Assembly: GCF_026341275.1 (NCBI RefSeq)
Contig: NZ_JAIFZO010000001.1
Coordinates: 263,910 to 327,909, forward strand
Direction of reading: 5' to 3'
DNA length: 64,000 nt
Origin: Streptomyces ortus
Lineage (GTDB): Bacteria; Actinomycetota; Actinomycetes; Streptomycetales; Streptomycetaceae
Both the position numbers and the translations under genes were made by a program. The first letter of the stretch is position 1; each line of letters starts with the position of its first letter. The notes beneath the pieces were generated by a model, which ran no database searches, was not told the origin of the DNA, and saw only the letters and a list, made by a program, of their open reading frames with translations. Of this stretch, positions 55,069-63,689 are shown one piece after another.

Positions 55069-55134
55069 CAATGGGCAGCCCCGGGAAGAGCTCCGGACCC
55101 GACGTACTGGAGCATCCGAATCACTGGAGCCGCC

Positions 55135-55494
55135 GTGACGACCGCCGCCCCGACCGGCAGCAGCCGCGACCTGCCGCACCCGCAGCACGCGGAGATCCGG
55201 CTGGAGGCCGTGCTGCACGCGCTCTCCGACCCGCTGCGGCTCCAGGTCGTGCGGGAGCTCGCCGCCGACGGCGACGAGCTCTCCTGTTCGCACTTCGACC
55301 TGCCCGTCACCAAGTCCACCACCACGCACCACTTCCGGGTGCTGCGCGAGGCGGGGGTGATCCGGCAGATCTACCGGGGCACCGCCAAGATGAACGGGCT
55401 GCGCCGGGACGACCTGGAAGGCCTCTTTCCGGGGCTTCTCGACAGCGTCCTCGCCGCCGCCGCCCGTCAGGCCGCCCGGCTCGGGGGCCGCTGA
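55135..55494 (+). CDS. ArsR-type winged-helix regulator
   Basis: 119 residues. Winged HTH: VLHALSDPLRLQVVRELA, then LPVTKSTTTHHFRVLREAGVIRQIYRG. ArsR plan; the metal-binding Cys pair is absent (a single Cys in ELSCSHFDLP), so it probably senses something other than a metal, for example an enone detoxified by the neighbouring OYE. GTG start with GGAG upstream. Confidence 0.88.
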   Translation: MTTAAPTGSSRDLPHPQHAEIRLEAVLHALSDPLRLQVVRELAADGDELSCSHFDLPVTKSTTTHHFRVLREAGVIRQIYRGTAKMNGLRRDDLEGLFPGLLDSVLAAAARQAARLGGR

Positions 55495-55496
55495 AC

Positions 55497-55821
55497 CGGC
55501 CCGGGCGGGAATCACGGAGGTCTTCGCGCCGGCGGGGACCTCCGGACCGCCTCTCGCCGCAAGGTGGTTGAAGAGCAGGTTCAGCACGATCGCGGTGAGG
55601 CAGCCCGCACTGATCCCGCTGTTCACCACCGTCCGGAACCCGTCGGGGAACTTCTCGTACACCGTCGGAACGCCGACCGGCAGCATGCCCACGGCCACCG
55701 AGACGGCCACCACGGTCAGGTTGTCGTCGCCCCTGAAGTCCACCTGCGCCGGCGTCCGCAGACCGCTCACGGCGACCGTGCCGAACAGGACCAGACCCGC
55801 GCCGCCGATTGTTGATTCCAA
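55497..55821 (-). pseudogene. C-terminal relic of a purine/uracil permease (NCS2)
   Basis: The minus strand encodes IGGAGLVLFGTVAVSGLRT, VAVSVAVGMLPVGVP, TVVNSGISAGCLTAIVLNLLFNH, which are the last membrane segments of xanthine/uracil permeases (about 450 aa when whole). Only about 105 residues remain. No start or upstream helices exist: the 5' side runs within 40 bases into the stop of the FprA-like gene. The frame then reads on into the antisense of the ArsR gene, so the natural stop is also gone. Confidence 0.7.
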
Positions 55822-55860
55822 GGGTGTTGCCGGTGGGTGTCCTGCCCGGAGCCGCGCCTG

Positions 55861-57231
55861 TCAAAGGGGTCCGTCGGCCCCGGCCGCCCGCATCAGAGCC
55901 TGCCAGTCGGGGAGTTTGACCACGCTCCTGCCCAGGGAGGCGCCCAGGGCGGCTTCCGCGCGTTCGATCGACTGCCAGCCCGACCAGTCGACCGGACGCA
56001 GACCCTCGGACCGAAGGGCGGCCAGCGGGTCGGACGCGATCTCACGGCGTACGAGGGCGGGGGCGTCGTCCAGGAGGGACGTCACCGTCTCCTTCGCGCA
56101 GGGGCGGTTGGTGCCGATGACGCCGGTCGGGCCACGCTTGATCCAGCCGGCCACGTACTCGCCGGGCGCGACCGAGCCCGCCCGCAGGACGCGGCCCGCG
56201 AGATGCGGGACGGTACCGCGGTCCGCGTCGAACGGCAGCCCTTCCAGCGCGACCCCGCGGTAGCCGACCGAGCGCAGGACCAACTGGGCCCCGATGTCCT
56301 CGTACCGCCCTGTGCCCGTCACGCCGCCGAGGCCGTCCGGGAGGGTCCGTTCGAAGCGGACCGTGCCCACGCGCCCGTCGCCCGCCGGAAGCAGGGCGAC
56401 CGGCCGCAGGAAGAAGCGGAGCCGGATCCGCCGGGAGCCGAAGGACCGCGGACGCTCGGCCCACCCGCGCAGCACCTCGACGTTGCGTCGCTGCGCGGCG
56501 GGCAGGGCGGAGGGGTCCAGGTACGCGGGATCGAGCGCCAGCTCCGCCGGATCCACCACGACGTCGGTGTCCGGCAGGGCGCCCAGCTCCCGCAGTTCCC
56601 TGGTGGTGAAGCGGGCCTGCGAGGGGCCGCGTCGCCCCACCGTCCAGATCTCCCGCACCCGGCTGGCGGACAGCGCGTCGAGTGCCGCCTGGGGCATGTC
56701 GGTCGCGCTCAGTTCCGCGGCGCCGCGGGCCAGGATCCGGGTCACGTCCACCGCCACGTTCCCCACGCCGATGACGACCGCCGCCCGCGCGCCCGCCACG
56801 AAACCGTCCGCTGCGAACCTGTCGGACGCGACGTCCGGGTGCGCGCTGTACCAGGACACGAAGTCGGTCGCCGACCAGCTGCCGGGCAGCTCCTCGCCCG
56901 GCACTCCCAGGCGCCGGTCGGCGGCGGCGCCCACGCAGTACACGACCGCGTGGTAGAGGTCCCGGAGCCGGGCGGCGGGCACTCCCTGCGGGCCGACCCG
57001 GACTCCGCCGAGGAACCGCACCCGTTCGTGCTCCAGAACCGTACGCAGCGTGCCCTGCAACGACTTGATCTTCTCGTGGTCGGGCGCCACCCCATAGCGC
57101 ACCAGGCCGTACGGGCACGGCAGCCGGTCCAGCACGTCCACCCGGATCCCGGGCACCCGCTCCTGCTGGACGAGACCCTGTGCGGCGTACACCCCGCTCG
57201 GTCCCGAGCCGACGACGGCGACCTGCAGCAC
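55861..57231 (-). CDS. FprA-like ferredoxin-NADP+ reductase paralog
   Basis: 456 residues. FAD motif VAVVGSGPSGVYAAQGLV, PYGLVRYGVAPDHEKIKSL, NADP motif AVVIGVGNVAVDVTRIL, GRRGPSQARFTTRELREL, AGWIKRGPTGVIGTNRPCA. Same class as the gene at 41.6 kb but clearly divergent. GTG at 57231 is preferred because the FAD motif begins two residues later and GGAAGGGG lies 7-9 bases upstream. No iron-box-like sequence was seen upstream. Confidence 0.9.
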   Translation of the reverse strand: MLQVAVVGSGPSGVYAAQGLVQQERVPGIRVDVLDRLPCPYGLVRYGVAPDHEKIKSLQGTLRTVLEHERVRFLGGVRVGPQGVPAARLRDLYHAVVYCVGAAADRRLGVPGEELPGSWSATDFVSWYSAHPDVASDRFAADGFVAGARAAVVIGVGNVAVDVTRILARGAAELSATDMPQAALDALSASRVREIWTVGRRGPSQARFTTRELRELGALPDTDVVVDPAELALDPAYLDPSALPAAQRRNVEVLRGWAERPRSFGSRRIRLRFFLRPVALLPAGDGRVGTVRFERTLPDGLGGVTGTGRYEDIGAQLVLRSVGYRGVALEGLPFDADRGTVPHLAGRVLRAGSVAPGEYVAGWIKRGPTGVIGTNRPCAKETVTSLLDDAPALVRREIASDPLAALRSEGLRPVDWSGWQSIERAEAALGASLGRSVVKLPDWQALMRAAGADGPL

Positions 57232-57403
57232 GGCACAACCCCTTCCCCGAGGAGAACGAGAAGCTCGCTGGTGCTTCCAGCATCGCACCGCACCGCGCGC
57301 CCGGGGAGGGGCCGGGGCGGGACGCTGCGCCGACCGTGTGCCGCGCGTGCCACGCGCGCGTGCCTGTCCGTGACGGGTGTGATCATGCGGTTACGTTGCG
57401 TAT

Positions 57404-57931
57404 GTGCTGGAAACATCCTTTCTTAATCTTTCTGATCGTGATGAGCCGGACGGGGCGGTGTCCGTACGGCGCGCCTGGGAAGTGCGGGAGAACGACACCG
57501 CCACGACGTGGTGCGACGTCCGGCTGAGCTTCGCCGACGGCGCCGGTGTCGACCTGCTCGCGGCGGTGTGCGGGGGGTGCGTCTGCATCGAGGACGTACG
57601 CGCCCGGCCCGCCCTCTCCCTCGACGACATGGCGGTGCTCGCGGACTGGATCGAGGGCCCGCTCCTGGAGGCGTGCGGGGGCGCGACCGGGGCGGCGGGC
57701 GCCGTGGGCGGTGACGGGAGCGCCGGGAAGCGGCACGCGCGCCCCGCACTGCCGCGCGGTGCCGAGAGCCGCCGCTGGGTCGCCGGCGAGTATCTGGCGG
57801 CGCAGCGGGCGGGGCGGGACCCGGTGCTCGCGGTGATGTCCGCGACGGGGCACAGCAGGCGGCGGTCGCTCAGCCTGATCGCGGGGGCACGGGACGCGGG
57901 TTTCCTCACACCCCGCCACATCCGCCGCTGA
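57404..57931 (+). CDS. DUF6214-like protein of unknown function
   Basis: 175 residues. Contains WEVRENDTATTWCDVRLSF and CIEDVRARPALSLDDMAVLADWIEGPL, matching a small family I recall from Streptomyces (DUF6214), and a basic helical C-terminus (VMSATGHSRRRSLSLIAGARDAGF) that could touch DNA. GTG start at 57404 with no strong ribosome site. Divergent from the FprA paralog. Confidence 0.7.
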   Translation: MLETSFLNLSDRDEPDGAVSVRRAWEVRENDTATTWCDVRLSFADGAGVDLLAAVCGGCVCIEDVRARPALSLDDMAVLADWIEGPLLEACGGATGAAGAVGGDGSAGKRHARPALPRGAESRRWVAGEYLAAQRAGRDPVLAVMSATGHSRRRSLSLIAGARDAGFLTPRHIRR

Positions 57932-57945
57932 CGCACCGCGAGAGG

Positions 57946-57962
57946 CGCCCCCGGAAGGGGCG
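57946..57962. terminator. Short hairpin between convergent genes
   Basis: CGCCCC-CGGAA-GGGGCG stem-loop in the 33 bases between the DUF6214-like and DUF305 genes. Short, but the only candidate terminator for either. Confidence 0.4.
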
Positions 57963-57964
57963 TG

Positions 57965-58624
57965 TCACATGTCGCGCATCCTGCTGATCTCGCTCGTCTG
58001 CTGGGCGATCACGTCGTCGGCCATTTCGCCGATCTGGATGTTGTTGCCCTGGGAGAGGACGTCCGTGGCCATGGTGATCGCCCCGTTGTGATGGGTGATC
58101 ATCAGCTTCAGGAACAGCTCGTCGAACGCCTTGCCCTTCGCCGCGCGCAACGTCTTGAGCTGCGCCTCGGTCGCCATGCCCGGCATCACGTCGTGGTGGT
58201 GTTTCCCGGACTCCTTGCCGCTCTTCTTGTCGCCGCCGTGGTTCTTGAGCCAGGCCTTCATCGTCTCGACCTCCGGCCCCTGGGAGGCGGCGATCCGCTC
58301 GGCGAGCCGTTTCACCGGCGTCGACGAGGCCTGCTTCGGGGCGAGTCCGGTCATCTCGATGGCCTGGGTGTGATGCTCGATCATCATCCGGGCGTAGTCG
58401 AGGTCCGCCGAGTTGGGTGTGTCGTCGTCGGAGCGCTGCTTCGCGGCGTCCGCGGCGGACAGCGTCTCGGCCGTCTCGCCCGGTTTGCCCGGCGCGATCA
58501 CCGAAGGGCCCGTGTCCGGCGCGGACTTGGCCTCGTCGTCGGAGCCGGTGCAGCCGCCCAGTGCGAGAACGGCGGCCGTCACGGACGCCGTGATCAGACG
58601 GCGGGACGTACGGCGAGCGGGCAC
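57965..58624 (-). CDS. DUF305 lipoprotein
   Basis: 219 residues. Lipoprotein signal: basic RRTSRR, hydrophobic LITASVTAAVLALGGC with the lipobox Cys at residue 25. The mature domain is a four-helix DUF305 with His pairs MMIEHHTQAIEMT, GKHHHDVMPGM and LMITHHNGAITMA, likely metal ligands, possibly copper (inference). GTG with GGAGG 5 bases upstream is preferred over a longer ATG start because it places the signal peptide at the N-terminus. Divergent from the LVIVD gene. Confidence 0.88.
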   Translation of the reverse strand: MPARRTSRRLITASVTAAVLALGGCTGSDDEAKSAPDTGPSVIAPGKPGETAETLSAADAAKQRSDDDTPNSADLDYARMMIEHHTQAIEMTGLAPKQASSTPVKRLAERIAASQGPEVETMKAWLKNHGGDKKSGKESGKHHHDVMPGMATEAQLKTLRAAKGKAFDELFLKLMITHHNGAITMATDVLSQGNNIQIGEMADDVIAQQTSEISRMRDM

Positions 58625-58700
58625 AGTGACCTCCTGCGGCACATGAATCGGCTGGCACCTGACGAGTACGGACACCTGGTGAGTGTCGATGACCGTCCTA

Positions 58701-58716
58701 GCACGCTTCCGCGTGC
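58701..58716. promoter_or_regulatory. Inverted repeat GCACGC-TTCC-GCGTGC in DUF305/LVIVD divergent region
   Basis: Perfect 6-bp arms with a 4-base spacer, located in the 210-base region between two divergent exported-protein genes and next to an AT-rich stretch (58719-58760). Operator or weak hairpin; cannot be told. Confidence 0.4.
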
Positions 58717-58834
58717 CAATGATCAAAAACATTCATTACGAATACGTTGCCACCTGTTGATCTGTGCATGCTGAAGACGATACTGCGGAGGTACCTGAAC
58801 CGTTCGACTGCGAACGGCTACTAGGGAGGACGCA

Positions 58835-60337
58835 GTGACCCTGTTGAACAATCACCGAACGCGGCGCAGACGTCTGGGAGTTGCCGCCACCGCGGCCGGC
58901 CTGCTGGCCGCCCTGCTCACGGCAGGTCCCGCGGTCGCGACCCCCGACCCCGGGGACGCTCCGGTGACTTCGGAGAAGGTCTCCAAGAGCGCGGCGGCCG
59001 AGGCCAGAGCCGCGATCGCGAACGGCGAGATACCCGGGCAGGACGAGATCGTCCACTCGGACAACATCCAGCACCTCGCGAACATCCCGAAGGACGCGCT
59101 GCCCGGCACCAACTCGGACCTCGCCTTCCAGGGCAAGTACGCGTTCGCCGGCAACTACGACGGCTTCCGGATCTTCGACATCAGCAACCCGAAGGCCCCG
59201 AAGACCGTCTCGCAGGTCCTCTGCCCGGGTTCGCAGAACGACATCACCGTCTCCGGTGACCTGCTCTTCCTGTCCACGGACTCCTCGCGCAGCGACAACT
59301 CCTGCAGCAGCACCACGCAGCCCGCGACCGAGAAGTCCTCCTGGGAGGGCATGAAGGTCTTCGACATCAGCGACAAGAAGAACCCGAAGTACGTCGCCGC
59401 CGTCGAGACCGCCTGCGGCTCCCACACCCACACGCTGGTGCCGGAGCGCAAGAACGTCTACATCTACGTGTCCTCGTACTCGCCGAGCGCCACGTTCCCC
59501 GACTGCCAGCCGCCGCACGACGGCATCTCGATCATCAAGGTGCCGCGCAAGGCCCCCGAGAAGGCGGCGGTCGTCAACTTCCCCGTCCTGTTCCCCGGTG
59601 AGGGCCCGGACGGCGGCGGCAACCCGGGCGGTCCCACCAACCCGGGCGTCTCCAAGACCACCGGCTGCCACGACATCACCGTGCTGCCCTCCGAGGACCT
59701 CGCCGCGGGCGCCTGCATGGGCGACGGCATCCTGTTCTCCATCAAGGACCCGGAGAACCCGAAGATCATCGACCAGGTCCAGGACAACGTGAACTTCGCG
59801 TTCTGGCACTCGGCGAGCTTCAACCAGAAGGCGAACAAGGTCGTCTTCACGGACGAGCTGGGCGGCGGCGGCGCGGCCACCTGCAACGAGACCGTGGGCC
59901 CGAACCGCGGCGCGGACGGCATCTACGACATCGTCGGCAAGGGCGACAAGCGCAAGCTCGTCTTCAAGAGCTACTTCAAGATCCCGCGCCACCAGGCCGA
60001 CACCGAGAACTGCGTCGCGCACAACGGCTCGCTGATCCCGGTCAAGGGCAAGGACATCATGGTCCAGGCCTGGTACCAGGGCGGCATCTCCGTCTGGGAC
60101 TTCACCAACTCCTCGAAGCCCAAGGAGATCGCCTACTTCGAGCGCGGTCCGCTGAGCACCACGACCATGGTCACCGGCGGCTCCTGGTCCGCGTACTACT
60201 ACAACGGCTACATCTACTCGAACGACATCGCCAAGGGCTTCGACGTTCTGAAGATCAATGACCGTCGTACGGACCCGGCGAAGAAGAACCGGCTGGACGA
60301 GCTCAACGTCCAGACACAGCCGGACTACTTCGACTGA
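58835..60337 (+). CDS. Secreted LVIVD-repeat protein
   Basis: 500 residues. Signal peptide: HRTRRRRLGVAATAAGLLAA...AVATP, cleavage near residue 36. The mature protein has LVIVD-type propeller repeats (FRIFDISNPKAPK, MKVFDISDKKNPKYV, ISVWDFTNSSKPKEI) and several Cys likely to form disulfides. GTG with GGGAGGA 4 bases upstream. In actinomycetes such proteins commonly sit next to a DUF305 lipoprotein as here, which suggests a shared extracytoplasmic role. The 3' end overlaps the convergent TetR gene by 13 bases. Confidence 0.88.
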   Translation: MTLLNNHRTRRRRLGVAATAAGLLAALLTAGPAVATPDPGDAPVTSEKVSKSAAAEARAAIANGEIPGQDEIVHSDNIQHLANIPKDALPGTNSDLAFQGKYAFAGNYDGFRIFDISNPKAPKTVSQVLCPGSQNDITVSGDLLFLSTDSSRSDNSCSSTTQPATEKSSWEGMKVFDISDKKNPKYVAAVETACGSHTHTLVPERKNVYIYVSSYSPSATFPDCQPPHDGISIIKVPRKAPEKAAVVNFPVLFPGEGPDGGGNPGGPTNPGVSKTTGCHDITVLPSEDLAAGACMGDGILFSIKDPENPKIIDQVQDNVNFAFWHSASFNQKANKVVFTDELGGGGAATCNETVGPNRGADGIYDIVGKGDKRKLVFKSYFKIPRHQADTENCVAHNGSLIPVKGKDIMVQAWYQGGISVWDFTNSSKPKEIAYFERGPLSTTTMVTGGSWSAYYYNGYIYSNDIAKGFDVLKINDRRTDPAKKNRLDELNVQTQPDYFD

Positions 60338-61050
60338 CCGGCCCCGTCCGTCTCCTGGTTCGCCACGCCACCGTGACCGGGGCCCTCTTCCGGCTCGCGG
60401 CTCCCGGGGGCGAAGAACCGTGAGAGATCCGCGTGGTACGTCCCGCCGGGCGCTTCGGCGTCCGGCGGGGCACCCCGCTCCCAGTCCAGCCCGTAACGAC
60501 GGAACAGCTCGGCCCTCAGCACCGGCACCGGCATCGGGACCCCGGGCACCAGGGCCGCGTACACCGCGCCCATCAGCAGCGCCCGCAGCATCGGATAGTC
60601 GGCGGCGGTGTCCGGCGAGCCGTACCGGGACATGGTCTCGCTCAGCAGCTCGGCCAGCCGGCGCTGCTCCGGACACTGCTTGAACCCCTCGCCCTGCAGG
60701 ATGCCCGCCATGTGCTGGCGCATCACCACCGGATGGTCCCGGGCGAGGCCCAGAATCGCGTCGATGGCCCGCGCCATCCGCTCCTGCCCGTCCTCGGTGC
60801 GCGGCTCGCGCTCCAGCGCCTCGTCCAGCGTGCGGTGCATCAGCCGGTGCACGGCGGACTGGACGAGCAGGCGCTTACCGGGGAAGTAGTACGAGACGAG
60901 ACCACGCGCGGAGCCCGCGCGGTCCGCGATGTCGCCCAGTGTCGTGGCGTCGTATCCCCGCTCGCCGACGAGCTCCAGAGCCGCCCGCAGAAGCCTCTCG
61001 CGGGAACGCCGCCGCAACTCTTCATTGACCGATGCGCTGCGAGGGGACAT
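60325..61050 (-). CDS. TetR/AcrR family transcriptional regulator
   Basis: 241 residues. HTH: SRERLLRAALELVGERGYD, IADRAGSARGLVSYYFPGKR with the YYFPxK end of the recognition helix. The C-terminal domain includes PVVMRQHMAGILQGEGF. ATG at 61050 with GGAG 9 bases upstream. The stop lies inside the 3' end of the LVIVD gene. A 21-bp inverted repeat lies just upstream (61066-61086). Confidence 0.9.
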   Translation of the reverse strand: MSPRSASVNEELRRRSRERLLRAALELVGERGYDATTLGDIADRAGSARGLVSYYFPGKRLLVQSAVHRLMHRTLDEALEREPRTEDGQERMARAIDAILGLARDHPVVMRQHMAGILQGEGFKQCPEQRRLAELLSETMSRYGSPDTAADYPMLRALLMGAVYAALVPGVPMPVPVLRAELFRRYGLDWERGAPPDAEAPGGTYHADLSRFFAPGSREPEEGPGHGGVANQETDGAGQSK

Positions 61051-61065
61051 CCTATGTACTCCTGC

Positions 61066-61086
61066 GTTGACTGGCTGCCAGCCAAC
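61066..61086. promoter_or_regulatory. Operator-like inverted repeat before the TetR gene
   Basis: GTTG-A-CTGGC-T-GCCAG-C-CAAC: 9 of 10 positions in each arm pair around a single central base. 16 bases upstream of the TetR start, so a likely autoregulatory site. Confidence 0.65.
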
Positions 61087-61297
61087 TATACTCAGGGCGT
61101 CCGGGCCGGTCCCCTCGGGGACCACTTCCGGGCTGCCGTCCGTCCGGGGCGACGCGGGGGATCGTCCCGGGCGGTCGGCAAGGAAACGGCGCGCCTCTCT
61201 GAGGCGCCTGCCGGGGGGCCGATCCGCCGTTCGGCGCTGTCGCCGAGCCCCCGTCCGCTGCTTACAGTGGGCAGGAGTGCCGAGGAGGCGTACATCC

Positions 61298-61543
61298 ATG
61301 GATCAAGAGCAGATCCTTACCAGGATCACGGCGATGGTCGACGACGAACGCGCACTCCGGGACGCCCTCGCGTCCGGGAAGATCGACAGCGCGACCGAAC
61401 AGGAACGGCTCGGCCAACTGGAACGCGATCTCGACCAGTGCTGGGACCTGCTGCGTCAGCGGCGCGCGAAGTCCGAGTTCGGCGAGAACCCCGACGACGC
61501 GCGCGTACGGCCGTCGTCGCAGGTCGAGGGTTACCAGAGCTGA
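61298..61543 (+). CDS. DUF2630 family protein
   Basis: 81 residues. Helical hairpin: QILTRITAMVDDERALRDAL, then TEQERLGQLERDLDQCWDLLRQRRA, ending EFGENPDDARVRP. This is the DUF2630 pattern, a small cytoplasmic actinobacterial protein of unknown function. ATG with GAGGAGG 9-10 bases upstream. Confidence 0.85.
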   Translation: MDQEQILTRITAMVDDERALRDALASGKIDSATEQERLGQLERDLDQCWDLLRQRRAKSEFGENPDDARVRPSSQVEGYQS

Positions 61544-61601
61544 GCGGAGGACCGGGAGACCCGGCGCGGACCGGGTGAACCGGGCGCGGACGCGGTGCCG
61601 G

Positions 61602-62297
61602 TCAGGTGCGGACCAGGTCCAGCACCGGCCGTAGTCCGTTCGGCCGGTCGGTCACCGGCAGATGGTCGACGAAGTGCACCCCGCATCCCAGGGTCGCCGC
61701 CCCGCCGTCCGCCAGCCGGTCGTCCCCGACCATCAGGGTGTCGCGCGGATCGGCCCCGAGCGCGTCGCAGGCGGTCGCGAAGAGCCGGGCGTCCGGCTTC
61801 TGGACCCCGTGCTCGTACGACAGGACGTAGGTCCCCACGTACGCGTCGAGGCCGTGCGCCCGGAACACGGGCCGCAGATCCCAGCCGATGTTGCTGACCA
61901 CCCCGATCGCGACCCCGCGGTCGCGCAGCGTGTGCAGTACATCGATCGCGTCGGCGTACGGACGCCAGGCGGCCGGGTCCATGTGCCGGTCGTATAGCGC
62001 GTCGTACAGCTCCTCGGCGGGCAGCGCCACCCTGCGGCAGGCTCCGGTGTACGCGGCCCGGTGCGCCTCGGCGCTCTCGTCGCGGATGCCCCACAGCGTG
62101 GTCAGCTCCGGCGGCACCGGCCCCCGGTGCGGCGCCCCGCCGGGCAGCGCGCCCGCCGCCTCCAGTTCCTTCGCCGCCCGGAGCAGCTCCTGCTCCGGCA
62201 GGGACATTCCGGCGTCGGCCAGTACGGCGCGCAGCCAGCTCTCGGTGGATTCGATACGGAAGAGGGTTCCGGAGAAGTCGAACAACACGGCAGCCAT
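61602..62297 (-). CDS. HAD family hydrolase
   Basis: 231 residues. Motif I reads LFDFSGTLF, so the second Asp of DxD is Ser; motif II VVSNIG; motif III Lys in GVQKPDARLF; motif IV VGDDRLADGG. The C1 cap is helical. The nucleophile Asp remains, but the change at +2 suggests a reaction other than simple phosphatase, or low activity. ATG at 62297 without a clear ribosome site. Confidence 0.85.
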   Translation of the reverse strand: MAAVLFDFSGTLFRIESTESWLRAVLADAGMSLPEQELLRAAKELEAAGALPGGAPHRGPVPPELTTLWGIRDESAEAHRAAYTGACRRVALPAEELYDALYDRHMDPAAWRPYADAIDVLHTLRDRGVAIGVVSNIGWDLRPVFRAHGLDAYVGTYVLSYEHGVQKPDARLFATACDALGADPRDTLMVGDDRLADGGAATLGCGVHFVDHLPVTDRPNGLRPVLDLVRT

Positions 62298-62397
62298 GCG
62301 GGGGAAGTTACCCGCCTGGCGGTTCGGATATGTCCTTCCGTGTCCCGCCGCCCCTGGTCAGAGCGGTGCCGCTGCGGCGGCTGTCGCCGCCGGGTCC

Positions 62398-63633
62398 TCA
62401 GGGCCTGCGGCCCCGGAAGGTGCGGCGCAGGTCGTCCACCCAGGCGTCGGGGTTCTCCCACGGGATGAAGTGCCCGCCGCGGTCATGGGCGTTGACGTTG
62501 ACGTGGTTGAACCAGGCGGCCTGCGGGCCGTTCTCGAACGCCCGGACGCGCTCCTCGGCGGTGTGGATGCCGGGCGGGTTCTCGTACGTGACGAAGGTCA
62601 GGCCGACCGGGGCCTGTACGACCGGGCTGCGGTCGTGCGAGGGCGCCCACGGGTAGCGGTTGGCGTTGGCGTAGTAACGCATCGACGTGGCGATGGAGTT
62701 GTTCACCCAGTAGATCGTGGCGTGGGTGAGCAGGTCGTCCCTGGTGAAGACGGACTCGATGTCGCCGCCGTTGTCGCTCCAGGAGTTCCAGCGTTCCAGC
62801 AGCCAGGCGAGCAGCCCGGCGGGCGAGTCGCTCAGCCCGTGGGCCAGGGTGGCGCCGTCGAGCATGTGCACGGCGAGGTGGGACGCCGAGCGGTGGTCCA
62901 GCTCGACGACACGGGCGCGGACGTCGGCCGGCTGGTCGTCGGTGAGGGGCCGGTTCCGGGCGAAGTCCCAGGCGCGGGGGCCGGTGAAGAAGTCCAGCGG
63001 CAGCCCGGAGCCGATGTGGACGCCGTACAGCTCGTCGGCGTACTTGTGGCCGAGCTGGCTGGAGACGATCCCGCCGATGTCACAGCCCCCGGCCGCGTAC
63101 TTCTCGTACCCCAGGGTCTGGGTCATCAGGGTGTGCCAGAGGTCGGAGACCTTCCAGAAGTTGACGTCCGGGAAGCCGGTGAGGGGGCCGGGGAAACCGA
63201 AGCCGGGCAGGGACGGCACGATGACGTCGAACGCGTCGGCGGGATCACCGCCGAACGCGGCCGGGTCGGCGAGCGGGCCGATCACCTTCGACCAGTGCCA
63301 GAACGTCCACGGCCAGCCGTGCGTGAGGATCAGCGGGACCGGGCGGGGGCCGCGGCCCGGCTCGCGCATGAAGTGCACCGGGACGCCGGCGACCTCCACG
63401 CGGTAGTGCTCGTGGATGTTGATCGCGGCCTCCGCCCTGCGCCAGTCGTAGCCGTCCCGCCAGTGGGCGACCAGCTCACGCAGATAGCCGTCCGGGACGC
63501 CGTAGGACCAGTCCGCGTTCGCCTCGTCCAGCGGCGGACGGGTCGAGGCGAGACGGGCGCGCAGGTCGTCGAGGACCTCGTCGGCCACGTGGATCGGGGT
63601 GGGCTGCAGGGGGAAGCTGCGCGCGGTGGTCAT
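62398..63633 (-). CDS. Epoxide hydrolase (EHN-type alpha/beta hydrolase)
   Basis: 411 residues. N-terminal EHN lid domain (PFPLQPTPIHVADEVLDDLRARL region), oxyanion motif HGWPWTFWHWSKV, nucleophile in GGCDIGGIVSS (Asp), late acid in the EERVRAFE region and catalytic His in HDRGGHFIPWENP. Close to microsomal-type epoxide hydrolases. ATG at 63633. 56 bases downstream of the Lrp gene and probably co-transcribed or regulated by it. Confidence 0.9.
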   Translation of the reverse strand: MTTARSFPLQPTPIHVADEVLDDLRARLASTRPPLDEANADWSYGVPDGYLRELVAHWRDGYDWRRAEAAINIHEHYRVEVAGVPVHFMREPGRGPRPVPLILTHGWPWTFWHWSKVIGPLADPAAFGGDPADAFDVIVPSLPGFGFPGPLTGFPDVNFWKVSDLWHTLMTQTLGYEKYAAGGCDIGGIVSSQLGHKYADELYGVHIGSGLPLDFFTGPRAWDFARNRPLTDDQPADVRARVVELDHRSASHLAVHMLDGATLAHGLSDSPAGLLAWLLERWNSWSDNGGDIESVFTRDDLLTHATIYWVNNSIATSMRYYANANRYPWAPSHDRSPVVQAPVGLTFVTYENPPGIHTAEERVRAFENGPQAAWFNHVNVNAHDRGGHFIPWENPDAWVDDLRRTFRGRRP

Positions 63634-63689
63634 GGCATGAGTCCTATGGGTCGGTCGGGTCGGGCGGCCCGCACGCTGCCGGTGCGCAC

